Assembly (NCBI GenBank): GCA_013153105.1
Contig: JAADFC010000136.1
Coordinates: forward strand, 1 to 19,838
Length of the DNA: 19,838 bases
Direction: 5' to 3'
Source: Thermoproteota archaeon
GTDB lineage: Archaea > Thermoproteota > Thermoprotei_A > Sulfolobales > Pyrodictiaceae
Under the pieces are notes generated by a model that searched no databases, was not told where the DNA came from, and saw only the letters and a list, made by a program, of their open reading frames with translations. A program made the position numbers and the translations under genes. Shown one piece after another: positions 7,485 to 14,710 of the stretch. Numbering within the stretch: the stretch's first letter is position 1; the number at the start of each line of letters is the position of its first letter.

Positions 7485-8489
7485 TCACTTGCTCCGTCTC
7501 ACGGCGAAGCGGGCCAGCTCCTCGAGTATCTCCCGGTACTCGTTGCGGGGCAGCACGCTTAGGGCGTTCACGGCCTGGCTGCTATACTCCTCCGCGAGCT
7601 TCTCAGCGTACTCGAGCGCACCGCTCCTCTTTATCAGCTCGGCAGCCTCCTCCAGCTCCTCCCTCGAAGCGTCGCGCTTGCCTATTATGGAGCGCAGCTT
7701 CTCCTTTGCCTCCTCGTCCAGGTGCGAGAGGGCGTATATGACCAGGAGCGTCTTCTTGCCCTCCCTTATATCGCTGAGAACCGGCTTCCCCAGCTCCTTC
7801 TCCTCGCCGACCAGGCCCAGTATGTCGTCGCGTATCTGGAAGGCTACGCCGAGGCTCTTCCCGTAGACCGCCAGGGAGGAGAGTATCTTGTCGTCGTCTG
7901 TGGCTGCGAGGCCGCCGAGCACGGCGGCTGCCTCGAAGAGGGCGCCGGTCTTCTTGTATATCATTTTCAGGTAGTCGTCCACGTCGACGTCCTCCTCCTC
8001 TTCGAACATCATGTCCATGGCCTGCCCCTCGGCCACGGTGGAGGAGGCGGAGGCTAGCCTCCGCGCGGCCTCCACCACCCTGGCTGGGGGTACGCCCTTG
8101 TCGACAGCGTCCAGCAGAACCTCGAAGGCCTTGGAGAAGAGGAGGTCGCCGGCTATTATAGCCATCGGCTCGCCCCAGAGCTTGTGGACCGTCGGCACGC
8201 CGCGCCTCATCTCATCCCTATCCATGATGTCGTCGTGTACGAGGGTGAAGTTGTGCACCAGCTCGACCGCGGCGGCGAAGGGGAGAGCGCGCTCCGCCTC
8301 CGCCCCCAGCGCCTCGGCCGCCGCCAGCACCACGACCGGGCGCAGCCGCTTGCCGCCCGCCCTTATGAGGTGGAGGGCCGCGTCGTAGAGCACCGGGGGC
8401 TCGCCGTGGACCCTCGCGTAGATGTAGCCGTCCACTAGGCCGGCTACTCTCGCTATGTACCTTCGAGTCTTCTCACCCAGCTCGCTCAA
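7485..8489 (-). CDS. idsA: Geranylgeranyl-diphosphate-type polyprenyl synthase
   Basis: The 334-residue all-helical trans-prenyltransferase condenses isopentenyl diphosphate onto allylic diphosphates, giving the C20 chain for archaeal ether lipids. GGKRLRP (45-51), the first aspartate-rich motif DDIMD (86-90) and the second DDILG (221-225, in FQIRDDILGL) are all present. Phe81, five residues before the first motif, is the aromatic residue that in archaeal short-chain enzymes limits the product to about C20; product length is therefore inferred. The start is TTG at 8487-8489 with CAGGGGC just upstream. It lies downstream of the IPP isomerase after 84 bp and just before the DUF2118 gene. Confidence 0.93.
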   Translation of the reverse strand: MSELGEKTRRYIARVAGLVDGYIYARVHGEPPVLYDAALHLIRAGGKRLRPVVVLAAAEALGAEAERALPFAAAVELVHNFTLVHDDIMDRDEMRRGVPTVHKLWGEPMAIIAGDLLFSKAFEVLLDAVDKGVPPARVVEAARRLASASSTVAEGQAMDMMFEEEEDVDVDDYLKMIYKKTGALFEAAAVLGGLAATDDDKILSSLAVYGKSLGVAFQIRDDILGLVGEEKELGKPVLSDIREGKKTLLVIYALSHLDEEAKEKLRSIIGKRDASREELEEAAELIKRSGALEYAEKLAEEYSSQAVNALSVLPRNEYREILEELARFAVRRSK

Positions 8490-8512
8490 GCCCCTGCACC
8501 CACGCGCCCCGG

Positions 8513-8568
8513 GCAGGGTGGAGCCCTGCTCTCCGGGTCTCCACGCCGCCGCTAGGGCTCCTAATAGG
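8513..8568 (-). promoter_or_regulatory. Weak TATA-like element and hairpin upstream of the prenyl synthase
   Basis: CCTATTAGG (8560-8568) is a palindromic TATA-like patch 71 bases before the idsA start. Between it and the gene GCAGGG-(5)-CCCTGC (8513-8529) forms a perfect 6-bp stem. The two would allow separate transcription of idsA from the isomerase operon; both are motif-only observations. Confidence 0.3.
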
Positions 8569-8573
8569 TGGGG

Positions 8574-9710
8574 CTAGCAGCTTCTAGACAGCCCCCGCAG
8601 CCGGCGCAGGTAGAGCCCGAGGTCGACGCCCCGCTGCCGCAGCCTGGACTCGAGCAAGGGGCCCACGAGGAGGGGGGCTCGCCTCAGCTCCTCGACGCTC
8701 CGGGACCCGGTGAGGAAGAGGGCGGCGCGCAGCTCCAGCCTGAAGGCATCCAGGAGCCTGGAGACGCCCTCCCTCCCGGCCTCGGCGTAGGCCCTTATGA
8801 ATGGGAGGGCCGCGCCCGCCAGGTCAGCGCCCAGCGCTAGCGCCTTAGCCGCGTCCAGGCCGCTCCTCACGCCGCCGCTCGCTATTATACACGCGTCCGG
8901 CGCCGCCCACCGCGCCTCCACGACAGCCTGGGCGGTGGGTATGCCCCAGCTGCTGTACACCCTCGCCGCCTCCGCCAGCGCCACCCTGCCCGCCTCTAGG
9001 GCCCGGTACATCTCCACCCTTACCCAGCTGGTGCCCCCCACGCCGGAGACGTCGAGGTACCGTATCCCGGCCGCCCGCAGCGCCAGGGCGGCCTCGTAGC
9101 CTATACCGTGGCCGGTCTCCTTGACGATAACCGGGACCGGGAGCTCCCCCGCGAGCCTCTCCAGCGCCTCCAGCACGCCGCTGTAGTCGGTGTCTCCCTC
9201 GGGCTGGAACGCCTCCTGCGCGGCGTTAAGGTGAACTGCCACCGCATCGGCGTCTATCATTTCGACAGCCCTGACTACATGCTCTACGCTGTAGCCCTTT
9301 ACCAGCTGCGGCGCCCCTATGTTGGCTACCAGGACCAGCTCCCCGCCCCCGCAGCGCCTGGCGGAGGCGAAGGTCGAGGCGAGAGACGGGTTCTCGATGG
9401 CGGCCCTCTGGCTCCCCACCCCCATAGCCACGCCGGCCTCCGCCGCGGCCTCGGCTAGGACGCAGTTTATCTTCTCGGCCACACTGTGCCCGCCGGTCAT
9501 ACCCGTAATCATGAGGGGTGCGGCGAGCCTCTTGCCCAGGAACCGTGTCTCCAGCCTCACCGAGTCCAGGTCGGCCTCGGGGAGCGCCCTGTGGACCAGC
9601 TCAACCTCGCCGAGGAGGCTGGGAGCGTCGTGCTCGACGCGGCTGTCAATCGCTATGCGTATGTGGTCCAGCTTCCTGTGCATCGTCCGCCCAGCGTCGC
9701 CGCCGCGCAT
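8574..9710 (-). CDS. fni: Isopentenyl-diphosphate delta-isomerase, type 2 (FMN-dependent)
   Basis: A 378-residue TIM-barrel flavoenzyme that interconverts isopentenyl and dimethylallyl diphosphate, providing the primer for the neighbouring prenyl synthase. Typical family signatures are present: RKLDHIRIAID near the N-terminus, MITGMTGG, GVGSQRAA, HLNAAQEAFQPEGDTDY, IVKETGHGI, DVSGVGGTSW and the phosphate-binding SGGVRSGLDAAKALALGAD. Two starts compete: ATG 9708-9710 and ATG 9681-9683. The upstream one is chosen because GGGAGGGCGGAG precedes it; the second has no clear ribosome binding site but gives a more usual N-terminus. The frame runs open far upstream as antisense of the kinase gene and is not coding there. 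It lies 56 bp after the isopentenyl phosphate kinase. Confidence 0.95.
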   Translation of the reverse strand: MRGGDAGRTMHRKLDHIRIAIDSRVEHDAPSLLGEVELVHRALPEADLDSVRLETRFLGKRLAAPLMITGMTGGHSVAEKINCVLAEAAAEAGVAMGVGSQRAAIENPSLASTFASARRCGGGELVLVANIGAPQLVKGYSVEHVVRAVEMIDADAVAVHLNAAQEAFQPEGDTDYSGVLEALERLAGELPVPVIVKETGHGIGYEAALALRAAGIRYLDVSGVGGTSWVRVEMYRALEAGRVALAEAARVYSSWGIPTAQAVVEARWAAPDACIIASGGVRSGLDAAKALALGADLAGAALPFIRAYAEAGREGVSRLLDAFRLELRAALFLTGSRSVEELRRAPLLVGPLLESRLRQRGVDLGLYLRRLRGLSRSC

Positions 9711-9766
9711 CTCTCCGCCCTCCCGGCGCTGCCCAGGCAGCATCCCCCAGGGCTGGCGCGGGCATG

Positions 9767-10549
9767 TTAGGGTAGCGTGACCCGCGTCGCGGTAACCCTG
9801 CCTCCCTCGAGGAGCCGCTGGAGCCTGCCGGGCTTCAGGCCGTTGACTATCCACACACTGCGCAGGCCCGGGCAGAGGTTCTGGCGCAGCGCCTCCAGCT
9901 TCCGGGCGAAGCCCCCGGTTACGTCGTAGCCTTCGCTGCGGCCGCCCGCGGCGAGGGCGGATAGCTCGTCTACCCCGACCTCCTCGACGAGCCTCCCGCC
10001 TACTATCAACCCGTCTACGTCGGTCACGTAGACGGCTTCGCTGGCGCCGAGGGCGCAGGCCATTTCGAGCAGGAGCTCGTCCCCCGAGACTATACACGCG
10101 CCCCGGCTACAGGGGTAGGCGTCGCCGTAGGTCAGGGGCACCGCGTCAACGTCTCTCGCAGCCCTCGCCGCCGCCCAGTCGCAGCCCGGCCGGAGCCCCC
10201 GGGGGCGGCAGAAGGCGTGGGGCGGCAGCACCAGCGTGTAGAGGCCCTTAGAGTGAAGCACATCCACAACAGCGAGCGCCAGCTCCATCATCGCAGCCGT
10301 GACGAGGCCCAGGACCTCCCCCGGCCCTCTAGCCTCCTCCAGCGCCACACGGGCAGTATAGTGGCCGAAGCTGCCGCCGCCCAGCACTAGGCCCGCAAGC
10401 CTACCACGCGCCGCCGCCAGCTCGGCGGCGAGCCTCTCCACGACGCCTAGCCTCAGGCTGAAGGGCCTCCTCTTGTCCGTCAACACGCTGCCGCCCAGCT
10501 TTACAACGTAAACTCCACCGGGTCCCCCACTCCCGACTCCACGCTGCAA
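9767..10549 (-). CDS. ipk: Isopentenyl phosphate kinase
   Basis: The product (260 residues from this start) belongs to the amino-acid kinase family and makes isopentenyl diphosphate from isopentenyl phosphate, the last step of the archaeal mevalonate pathways. VVKLGGSVLTDK is the nucleotide-binding start, LGGGSFGH contains the catalytic histidine (63), VYVTDVDGLIV and GYDVTGGFARKLEAL are the conserved C-terminal segments. The start is awkward: the fold begins at VYVVKLGGS but there is no ATG, GTG or TTG directly before it. TTG 10547-10549 has GGGGGTG at good distance and adds 12 residues; GTG 10586-10588 is an alternative. Either way the gene overlaps the upstream gene (stop at 10501) by about 49 bases or more. 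Confidence 0.92.
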   Translation of the reverse strand: MQRGVGSGGPGGVYVVKLGGSVLTDKRRPFSLRLGVVERLAAELAAARGRLAGLVLGGGSFGHYTARVALEEARGPGEVLGLVTAAMMELALAVVDVLHSKGLYTLVLPPHAFCRPRGLRPGCDWAAARAARDVDAVPLTYGDAYPCSRGACIVSGDELLLEMACALGASEAVYVTDVDGLIVGGRLVEEVGVDELSALAAGGRSEGYDVTGGFARKLEALRQNLCPGLRSVWIVNGLKPGRLQRLLEGGRVTATRVTLP

Positions 10550-11328
10550 ACACCATACACCCCCTGCAGCCCGGGGGTCCACTTGCACCCCTCCGGCGGC
10601 GGCTGGGCGCCGTAGAGCATGTAGTAGAGGCCGTTCTCGAGCCTAGAGTAGAGCCTCCAACGCTCCGGCTCCAGCCTCCACCCGTGCTCCCTCAGGTCGC
10701 CCACAAGCTCCACCACAACCAGCCCCGCGAGCCTCCCCACCGCCGGGAGCAACTGGCCGCCCAGCAGGCCGGTGACGTCCTCGCCCACAGTCTCCTCCCC
10801 CGCCAGCCTCAGCGTGAAGCTGGAGCCGCCGCCCAGCCGGAGGGGCTCCTCCCCGTAGCGGTAGACGAGGCTGGCCTCCTCGAGCATCGCAGTCCTCAAC
10901 CCCTCCACGAAATCGTACCAGGCGCCCGCGTCCTCGTCGATGCTCCTAGCCGCCTCGAGCAGCTCACCCCTCTCCAGGGTGTAGCCGCCCTCCGCCGCCA
11001 CAGCCTCCAGCAACGCCAGGCTCACCGCCGCGTAGAGGGTCGCCGAGGGCGGCTGCTCCACACCCTCCCACTCAACCTCGACAACAGCCTCTATAGGCTC
11101 CTCAAGCCTCCCCGAGACTGTGTCGAGGAAGCTCTTGAGCGGAAGCTCAACCCTCCACCCAAGCGGCCTCGAGAAGCGCAGGGAGGGGCTACCCTCAGCA
11201 GCCGCAAGCTCAACCCTCACCGACAGGCTGGCCCCGCGGGAGACAACCACGAGGTACGGGTCGTGGCGGCCGGGCAGGGGCACCCCCGCCAACACGAGAG
11301 CCAGGGGGAACACGCGCACATAGCTCAA
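10501..11328 (-). CDS. Highly diverged protein in the mevalonate kinase position; possible GHMP-fold relic
   Basis: A 275-residue protein with no intact motif of a known family. It occupies the slot between MEMO and isopentenyl phosphate kinase where other archaea carry mevalonate kinase. By eye the N-terminus (VRVFPLALVLAGVPLPG then LVVVSRGASLSVRVELA) follows the first strands of a GHMP kinase in spacing and hydrophobicity, the middle PPSATLYAAVSLALLEAVAA stands where PxxxGLGSSAA and its helix would be, and the end has YGVCSVES where GAGGGGC is expected. The ATP loop and catalytic residues are not recognisable. TTG 11326-11328 overlaps the MEMO stop (TTGA), implying coupling; GTG 11317-11319 is an alternative. 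The 3' end overlaps the next kinase gene. It could instead be an unrelated protein; homology is an inference from order and weak alignment. Confidence 0.6.
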   Translation of the reverse strand: MSYVRVFPLALVLAGVPLPGRHDPYLVVVSRGASLSVRVELAAAEGSPSLRFSRPLGWRVELPLKSFLDTVSGRLEEPIEAVVEVEWEGVEQPPSATLYAAVSLALLEAVAAEGGYTLERGELLEAARSIDEDAGAWYDFVEGLRTAMLEEASLVYRYGEEPLRLGGGSSFTLRLAGEETVGEDVTGLLGGQLLPAVGRLAGLVVVELVGDLREHGWRLEPERWRLYSRLENGLYYMLYGAQPPPEGCKWTPGLQGVYGVCSVESGVGDPVEFTL

Positions 11329-12218
11329 GACTCGCCGCCTCCACCCTCCCCAACAACTTCGAACACGAGAGCAGCATAGCCCACGGCGTAGCCGCCGCCA
11401 GCCACGTCGCTGCTAAGGGCATGCCTGAGCAGCCTAGGCCTGGCAGAGAGCTTTGAGGCGTAGACCACAGCAGCCGCGAGGACGCCCAGGCTGCAGGTAG
11501 GCACACCATGCTCCTCAACAACCCTATACAGCCCGTTGACGTCAAGCCCCTGGAGAGCCTCGAGGAGCAGCTCATCCATACGCCTGGCCTCGCCGGGCTC
11601 CTCGTAGAGCGTGAGATTAGCCGAGAACACGGGGAACACGCCATGCTCAGCCGAGAGCACAGCCAGTGCCTCGCCGAGCCTAGCCGCAGTCTCCGGCGAC
11701 TGGTCGAACACGCTCACCGCGACAAGGCGCCAGCCCCCGCCGAGGACATGCTGGAGCAGAGGCAGCACAACCTCGACACTATGCTCGTAGACGTGGCCTG
11801 CGACCTCTAGCTCGAAGCCTCCAAGCTCTGCTAGCCTCCTAGCAGCCTCACTGTCGACCTCGACATCCCCCAGGGGCGTAGACCAGAGCCCCTCCGGATA
11901 CACCGAAACACCCGCGCCGAGCCCAGTATGGTTTGGACCCACTACAGCCACAACGCTAGGCCTAACAGCCTCGAGGACCGGGAGAACGTGGGCGGCCACG
12001 GGCCCAGCGTAGTAGAGAGAGCCGTGGGGGACGACCACGCCGACCAGCCTACCCTCAACAGCTGGGGGCGAACCGCCGGGCCCCAGGGGGTGGCCCCTAG
12101 CCCACTCTATCTGGGCCTGGAGGCCCTCCCTGCTGGACTCGTAGAAGAGACCCGCAGCCAGGGGGAGACGGCGCCCCGCCACGATGCGGCCGGGGAAAAC
12201 TGTGGAGCCGCCGCCCAT
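11325..12218 (-). CDS. MEMO family protein (AmmeMemoRadiSam B type), atypical active site
   Basis: The 297-residue protein matches the MEMO/COG1355 family, related to LigB-type non-heme-iron dioxygenases; archaeal function is unknown. Recognisable elements in order: AAGLFYESS, VVPHGSLYYAGP (family PHAGYxYSGP), VVGPNHTGLGAG, WSTPLGDVEVD, YEHSVEVVLPLLQ, a segment FSANLTLYE where the family has SSDFxHY, and VPTCSLGVLAAA with the conserved cysteine. The histidine of the DFxHY motif, a metal ligand in characterised members, is replaced by Leu and the Asp by Asn. ATG 12216-12218 with GGTGGTG nine bases upstream is the start. It is 48 bp downstream of S2 and overlaps the next gene, consistent with one transcript. 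Confidence 0.85.
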   Translation of the reverse strand: MGGGSTVFPGRIVAGRRLPLAAGLFYESSREGLQAQIEWARGHPLGPGGSPPAVEGRLVGVVVPHGSLYYAGPVAAHVLPVLEAVRPSVVAVVGPNHTGLGAGVSVYPEGLWSTPLGDVEVDSEAARRLAELGGFELEVAGHVYEHSVEVVLPLLQHVLGGGWRLVAVSVFDQSPETAARLGEALAVLSAEHGVFPVFSANLTLYEEPGEARRMDELLLEALQGLDVNGLYRVVEEHGVPTCSLGVLAAAVVYASKLSARPRLLRHALSSDVAGGGYAVGYAALVFEVVGEGGGGES

Positions 12219-12266
12219 CCGGGACGCACCACCAGCCTACCGGCGGGGGAGGGCAGCGCCCCGGCC

Positions 12267-12926
12267 TCAGTGGCGGCGGCGTACGCGGTACTCGAAGGCC
12301 TCAGGCGGCTCCGGCAGGTCCTGGTCCTGCCCCAGCTTACCCTGCAGCCTGAGTATCTCGCGGGCCAGCACCCAGTAGACCAGGGCCAGGCTCCGGCGGC
12401 CCTTGTTGTTGACCGGTATCACAAGGTCTATGTTCTCTATCCTGTTGTCGGTGTCGGCCAGGGCTACCACGGGTATACCCATCCTCCCCGCCTCATCTAT
12501 AGCCTGGCTATCCGCCCTCGGGTCGCTCACCAGTATAACCTCGGGCTCGGTGTACCACTCCAGGCTAGGGTTGGTGAAGGTGCCGGGCAGTATCCTGCCG
12601 GTGATAGCCTTGCAGCCTATGTAGGTGCAGAACTTCTGCACCGGCTTCTGGCCGTACTGCCTCACGGCCACCGCAGCTATCTTCGAGGGGTCGAACCTCG
12701 ACAGGAACTTGGCCGCCACGCGCAGCCGCTCATCCGTCTTCCTTATGTCGAGAATGTAGAGTCCGTCGTTCCTAACCCTGTACACGAACTTGCGCATGTG
12801 GGCGGTGCATATGTGCGTGCCTATGTGCACGCCCGCGGAGAGGTACCTCTCCAGGGGTATGAGCAGCTCGACAACCTTACCCCCAATCTCCACCTGCTGC
12901 CTGCCATAACGGCTCTGCTCGCTCAT
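12267..12926 (-). CDS. rps2: Small ribosomal subunit protein S2
   Basis: A 219-residue 30S protein of the uS2 family. LIPLERYLSAGVHIGTH, the HMRKFVYRVRNDGLYILDIRKTDER block and PVVALADTDNRIENIDLVIPVNNKG are diagnostic. The frame extends 14 codons upstream, but ATG 12924-12926 is preferred since the TATA box would place transcription start at about 12946 and archaeal S2 begins near here. Its own TATA box marks it as the first gene of a unit that continues into the isoprenoid genes. Enolase and RpoK, which frequently sit between RpoN and S2 in archaea, are missing here. Confidence 0.96.
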   Translation of the reverse strand: MSEQSRYGRQQVEIGGKVVELLIPLERYLSAGVHIGTHICTAHMRKFVYRVRNDGLYILDIRKTDERLRVAAKFLSRFDPSKIAAVAVRQYGQKPVQKFCTYIGCKAITGRILPGTFTNPSLEWYTEPEVILVSDPRADSQAIDEAGRMGIPVVALADTDNRIENIDLVIPVNNKGRRSLALVYWVLAREILRLQGKLGQDQDLPEPPEAFEYRVRRRH

Positions 12927-12970
12927 CCCAGCGCCCCCAAGGGGGAGACCGCGCCACGCCGCTCTCACGC

Positions 12971-12977
12971 TATAAAA
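12971..12977 (-). promoter_or_regulatory. TATA box for S2 and downstream isoprenoid genes
   Basis: TTTTATA on the minus strand 45 bases before the S2 ATG, in an otherwise GC-rich gap. Spacing allows a short leader of about 20 bases. Best TATA match in the window. Confidence 0.6.
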
Positions 12978-13057
12978 CTCTGGCCCGCCACACCCACCTG
13001 AGGAATAGAAAGAGGAGGCGGAGGGCAGCTGGGCGATGCGAACACGCCAGAGAAGCC

Positions 13058-13258
13058 CTAGAGTATGCGGCGGAAACGCCTTACCTCATAGATGGCGGGC
13101 ACATGCGCCAGGAGGGTGCGCCGGCAGCAGTAGCGCTTCACCCCCAGGCTGTCAAGAACCTTCTCCGGGTCCTCCCCGCTCTGCACACGACGCTGGAACT
13201 CCTCCCAGTACTGGGCGAGGGGCGCACCGCAGGTCATGCAGCGTATCGGGATTATCAA
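13058..13258 (-). CDS. rpoN: DNA-directed RNA polymerase subunit N
   Basis: The 66-residue subunit (homologue of eukaryotic Rpb10) helps assemble RNA polymerase with subunits D, L and P. The zinc site is intact: C7-x2-C10 in IRCMTCG and the adjacent pair C44-C45 in RYCCRRTLLAHV. The initiator is TTG at 13256-13258, since MIIPIRC is the family N-terminus and GAGGGCGTG lies upstream. It follows S9 after 22 bases and ends the large ribosomal/RNAP operon; this gene is not the bacterial sigma-54 of the same symbol. Confidence 0.96.
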   Translation of the reverse strand: MIIPIRCMTCGAPLAQYWEEFQRRVQSGEDPEKVLDSLGVKRYCCRRTLLAHVPAIYEVRRFRRIL

Positions 13259-13280
13259 GGCGACACGCCCTCCGGCGGGG

Positions 13281-13760
13281 TCAGCGGTAGCTCTTCTGCC
13301 AGCGACGCCTGGCGCTGCGCCTCATAGGCTTCTCCGGCTCCGTCTGCCTCGGGTCGCCGGACAGCATGTGGCGGTCATACTCCTCGAAGATCCTGCGCAG
13401 CTCCTCGCTGCCCGTGTACGCGACGAGGCCCCTCGCTATGGCCATCCTCACTGCATCGGCCTGGCTCATGTAGCCGCCGCCGCGCACGTTCACCTTTATA
13501 TCTATCTTACCCATTACCTCCTCGCCGACAATCATTATAGGCTCCATCATCTTCATCCTGGCCATCTCTATGGGCCACAGCTCTATGGGGACCCCGTTAA
13601 CCCACACCCGCCCCTTGCCAGGCTTCAGGACGGCCCTGGCTATGCTGGTCTTCCTCTTACCCACCGATATCACTATGCGGACAGGCTTCTCAGCCTGCAG
13701 GTAGGCGCCAAGCAGCCTCGGAGCCTGCCCCTGCCCGGCAGCCTGCTCGGCCGCGCTCAA
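13281..13760 (-). CDS. rps9: Small ribosomal subunit protein S9
   Basis: A 159-residue uS9 protein whose C-terminal tail reaches the decoding-site tRNAs. VISVGKRKTSIARAVLKPGKGRVWVNG is the conserved start of the domain, VNVRGGGYMSQADAVRMAIARGLV the centre, and the tail ends in the expected basic RRRWQKSYR. About 25 residues precede the domain, more than usual. TTG 13758-13760 is taken because it overlaps the L13 stop (TTGA) and GAGGAG is correctly placed upstream. Confidence 0.95.
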   Translation of the reverse strand: MSAAEQAAGQGQAPRLLGAYLQAEKPVRIVISVGKRKTSIARAVLKPGKGRVWVNGVPIELWPIEMARMKMMEPIMIVGEEVMGKIDIKVNVRGGGYMSQADAVRMAIARGLVAYTGSEELRRIFEEYDRHMLSGDPRQTEPEKPMRRSARRRWQKSYR

Positions 13761-14239
13761 GGCCTACTCCTCACCCCCTTCCAGCCTAGCCGCAAGGCGA
13801 TTTCGCCTACACGTATAAACTTGTGACCAAGCCTCGAGGCGTCCGCGAACCTGAACCGGACGAGCTGCTTGTCCTTGAACTCGTCGGGCACACCTATGTA
13901 GACCCGCAGCCTGCGGGCAGCCTCGCGGCCACGCTGCTTGCTCCTCGGCAGCATGCCGAGCACAGCCTTCTTGACGATAGTGACAGGGCTCCTCGGACGG
14001 TGGGGAGCCCACTTGTAGGGGTTAACGTGGACATACATCTGGAACCACACGCGGTAGCTGCGTATCACCATGAGAGGGTCGCCGCTGACCACAGCCTTCT
14101 CAGCGTTGAAGATGTAGACACGGTAGCCCTCGAGCAGCCTCTTAGCCACCTCCGCCGCCATCCTACCAAGTATCTGGTCGGTGGCGTCAACGTAGAGGAC
14201 CCGCTCCGGCGGCCTGGGAGCCTCCACGGTCACGGGCAC
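13757..14239 (-). CDS. rpl13: Large ribosomal subunit protein L13
   Basis: The 160-residue uL13 protein is a structural 50S component. LYVDATDQILGRMAAEVAKRLLEG, the YIFNAEKAVVSGD strand and the VLGMLPRSKQRGREAARRLRVYIGVP block are typical of archaeal L13. GTG 14237-14239 is used with GGGGTGA six bases upstream; a second GTG two codons later is also possible. It lies 34 bp after L18e and overlaps S9 by four bases. Confidence 0.96.
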   Translation of the reverse strand: MPVTVEAPRPPERVLYVDATDQILGRMAAEVAKRLLEGYRVYIFNAEKAVVSGDPLMVIRSYRVWFQMYVHVNPYKWAPHRPRSPVTIVKKAVLGMLPRSKQRGREAARRLRVYIGVPDEFKDKQLVRFRFADASRLGHKFIRVGEIALRLGWKGVRSRP

Positions 14240-14273
14240 AGCGGTTCACCCCAACCCGCTCCAGCGGGGGAGA

Positions 14274-14645
14274 CTAGATGATTATCTTGACCCCCGAGCC
14301 GCGGGGGTTAGCCTGGACAAGCTGGAGTATGTGCATAACCCGCCCGCCCGCGCTCGTTATCTTGCGGACAGCCTCCTCCGAGAACCCCACCGCGGCGACG
14401 ACCACGGCGTGGTCGAGCCTGCCGGCCCCGAGCACCTTGCCGGGAACGACGACTACATCGCCCGGCTTAGTGTACCTGTTTATCTTGCTGACATTCACCT
14501 CGTAGCGCAGCCTCCGCGGCCTGTCGAGAAGCTCCGCCACATACCTCCAGATGGGAGCGTTGTGCTGCCTGGCCGCCTTCCGCAGCTCACGGATGGTACG
14601 GCGGAGCAGTATGTTAGTAGGCCCCGTCCTCTTAGTAGTCTGCAT
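14274..14645 (-). CDS. rpl18e: Large ribosomal subunit protein L18e
   Basis: A 123-residue eL18 protein of the 50S subunit, absent from bacteria. TGPTNILLRRTIRELRKAAR at the start, INRYTKPGDVVVVPGKVLGAG in the centre and the GRVMHILQLVQANPRGSGVKIII end match the family over the whole length. ATG 14643-14645 has GGTGAGG upstream. Its place between RpoD and L13 is conserved in archaea. Confidence 0.96.
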   Translation of the reverse strand: MQTTKRTGPTNILLRRTIRELRKAARQHNAPIWRYVAELLDRPRRLRYEVNVSKINRYTKPGDVVVVPGKVLGAGRLDHAVVVAAVGFSEEAVRKITSAGGRVMHILQLVQANPRGSGVKIII

Positions 14646-14710
14646 GGCTACCAGGCCTCACCCGCGTATACCCCCTTGTAGGGCTCGCCGCCCGACGGGG
14701 GCCCGCCCCT

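Noticed and set aside
8574..10097. A 507-codon minus-strand frame covering the IPP isomerase and beyond
   Set aside because: The first 130 or so codons are Arg/Gly-rich antisense reading of the kinase gene; only the part from 9710 down matches the isomerase family.
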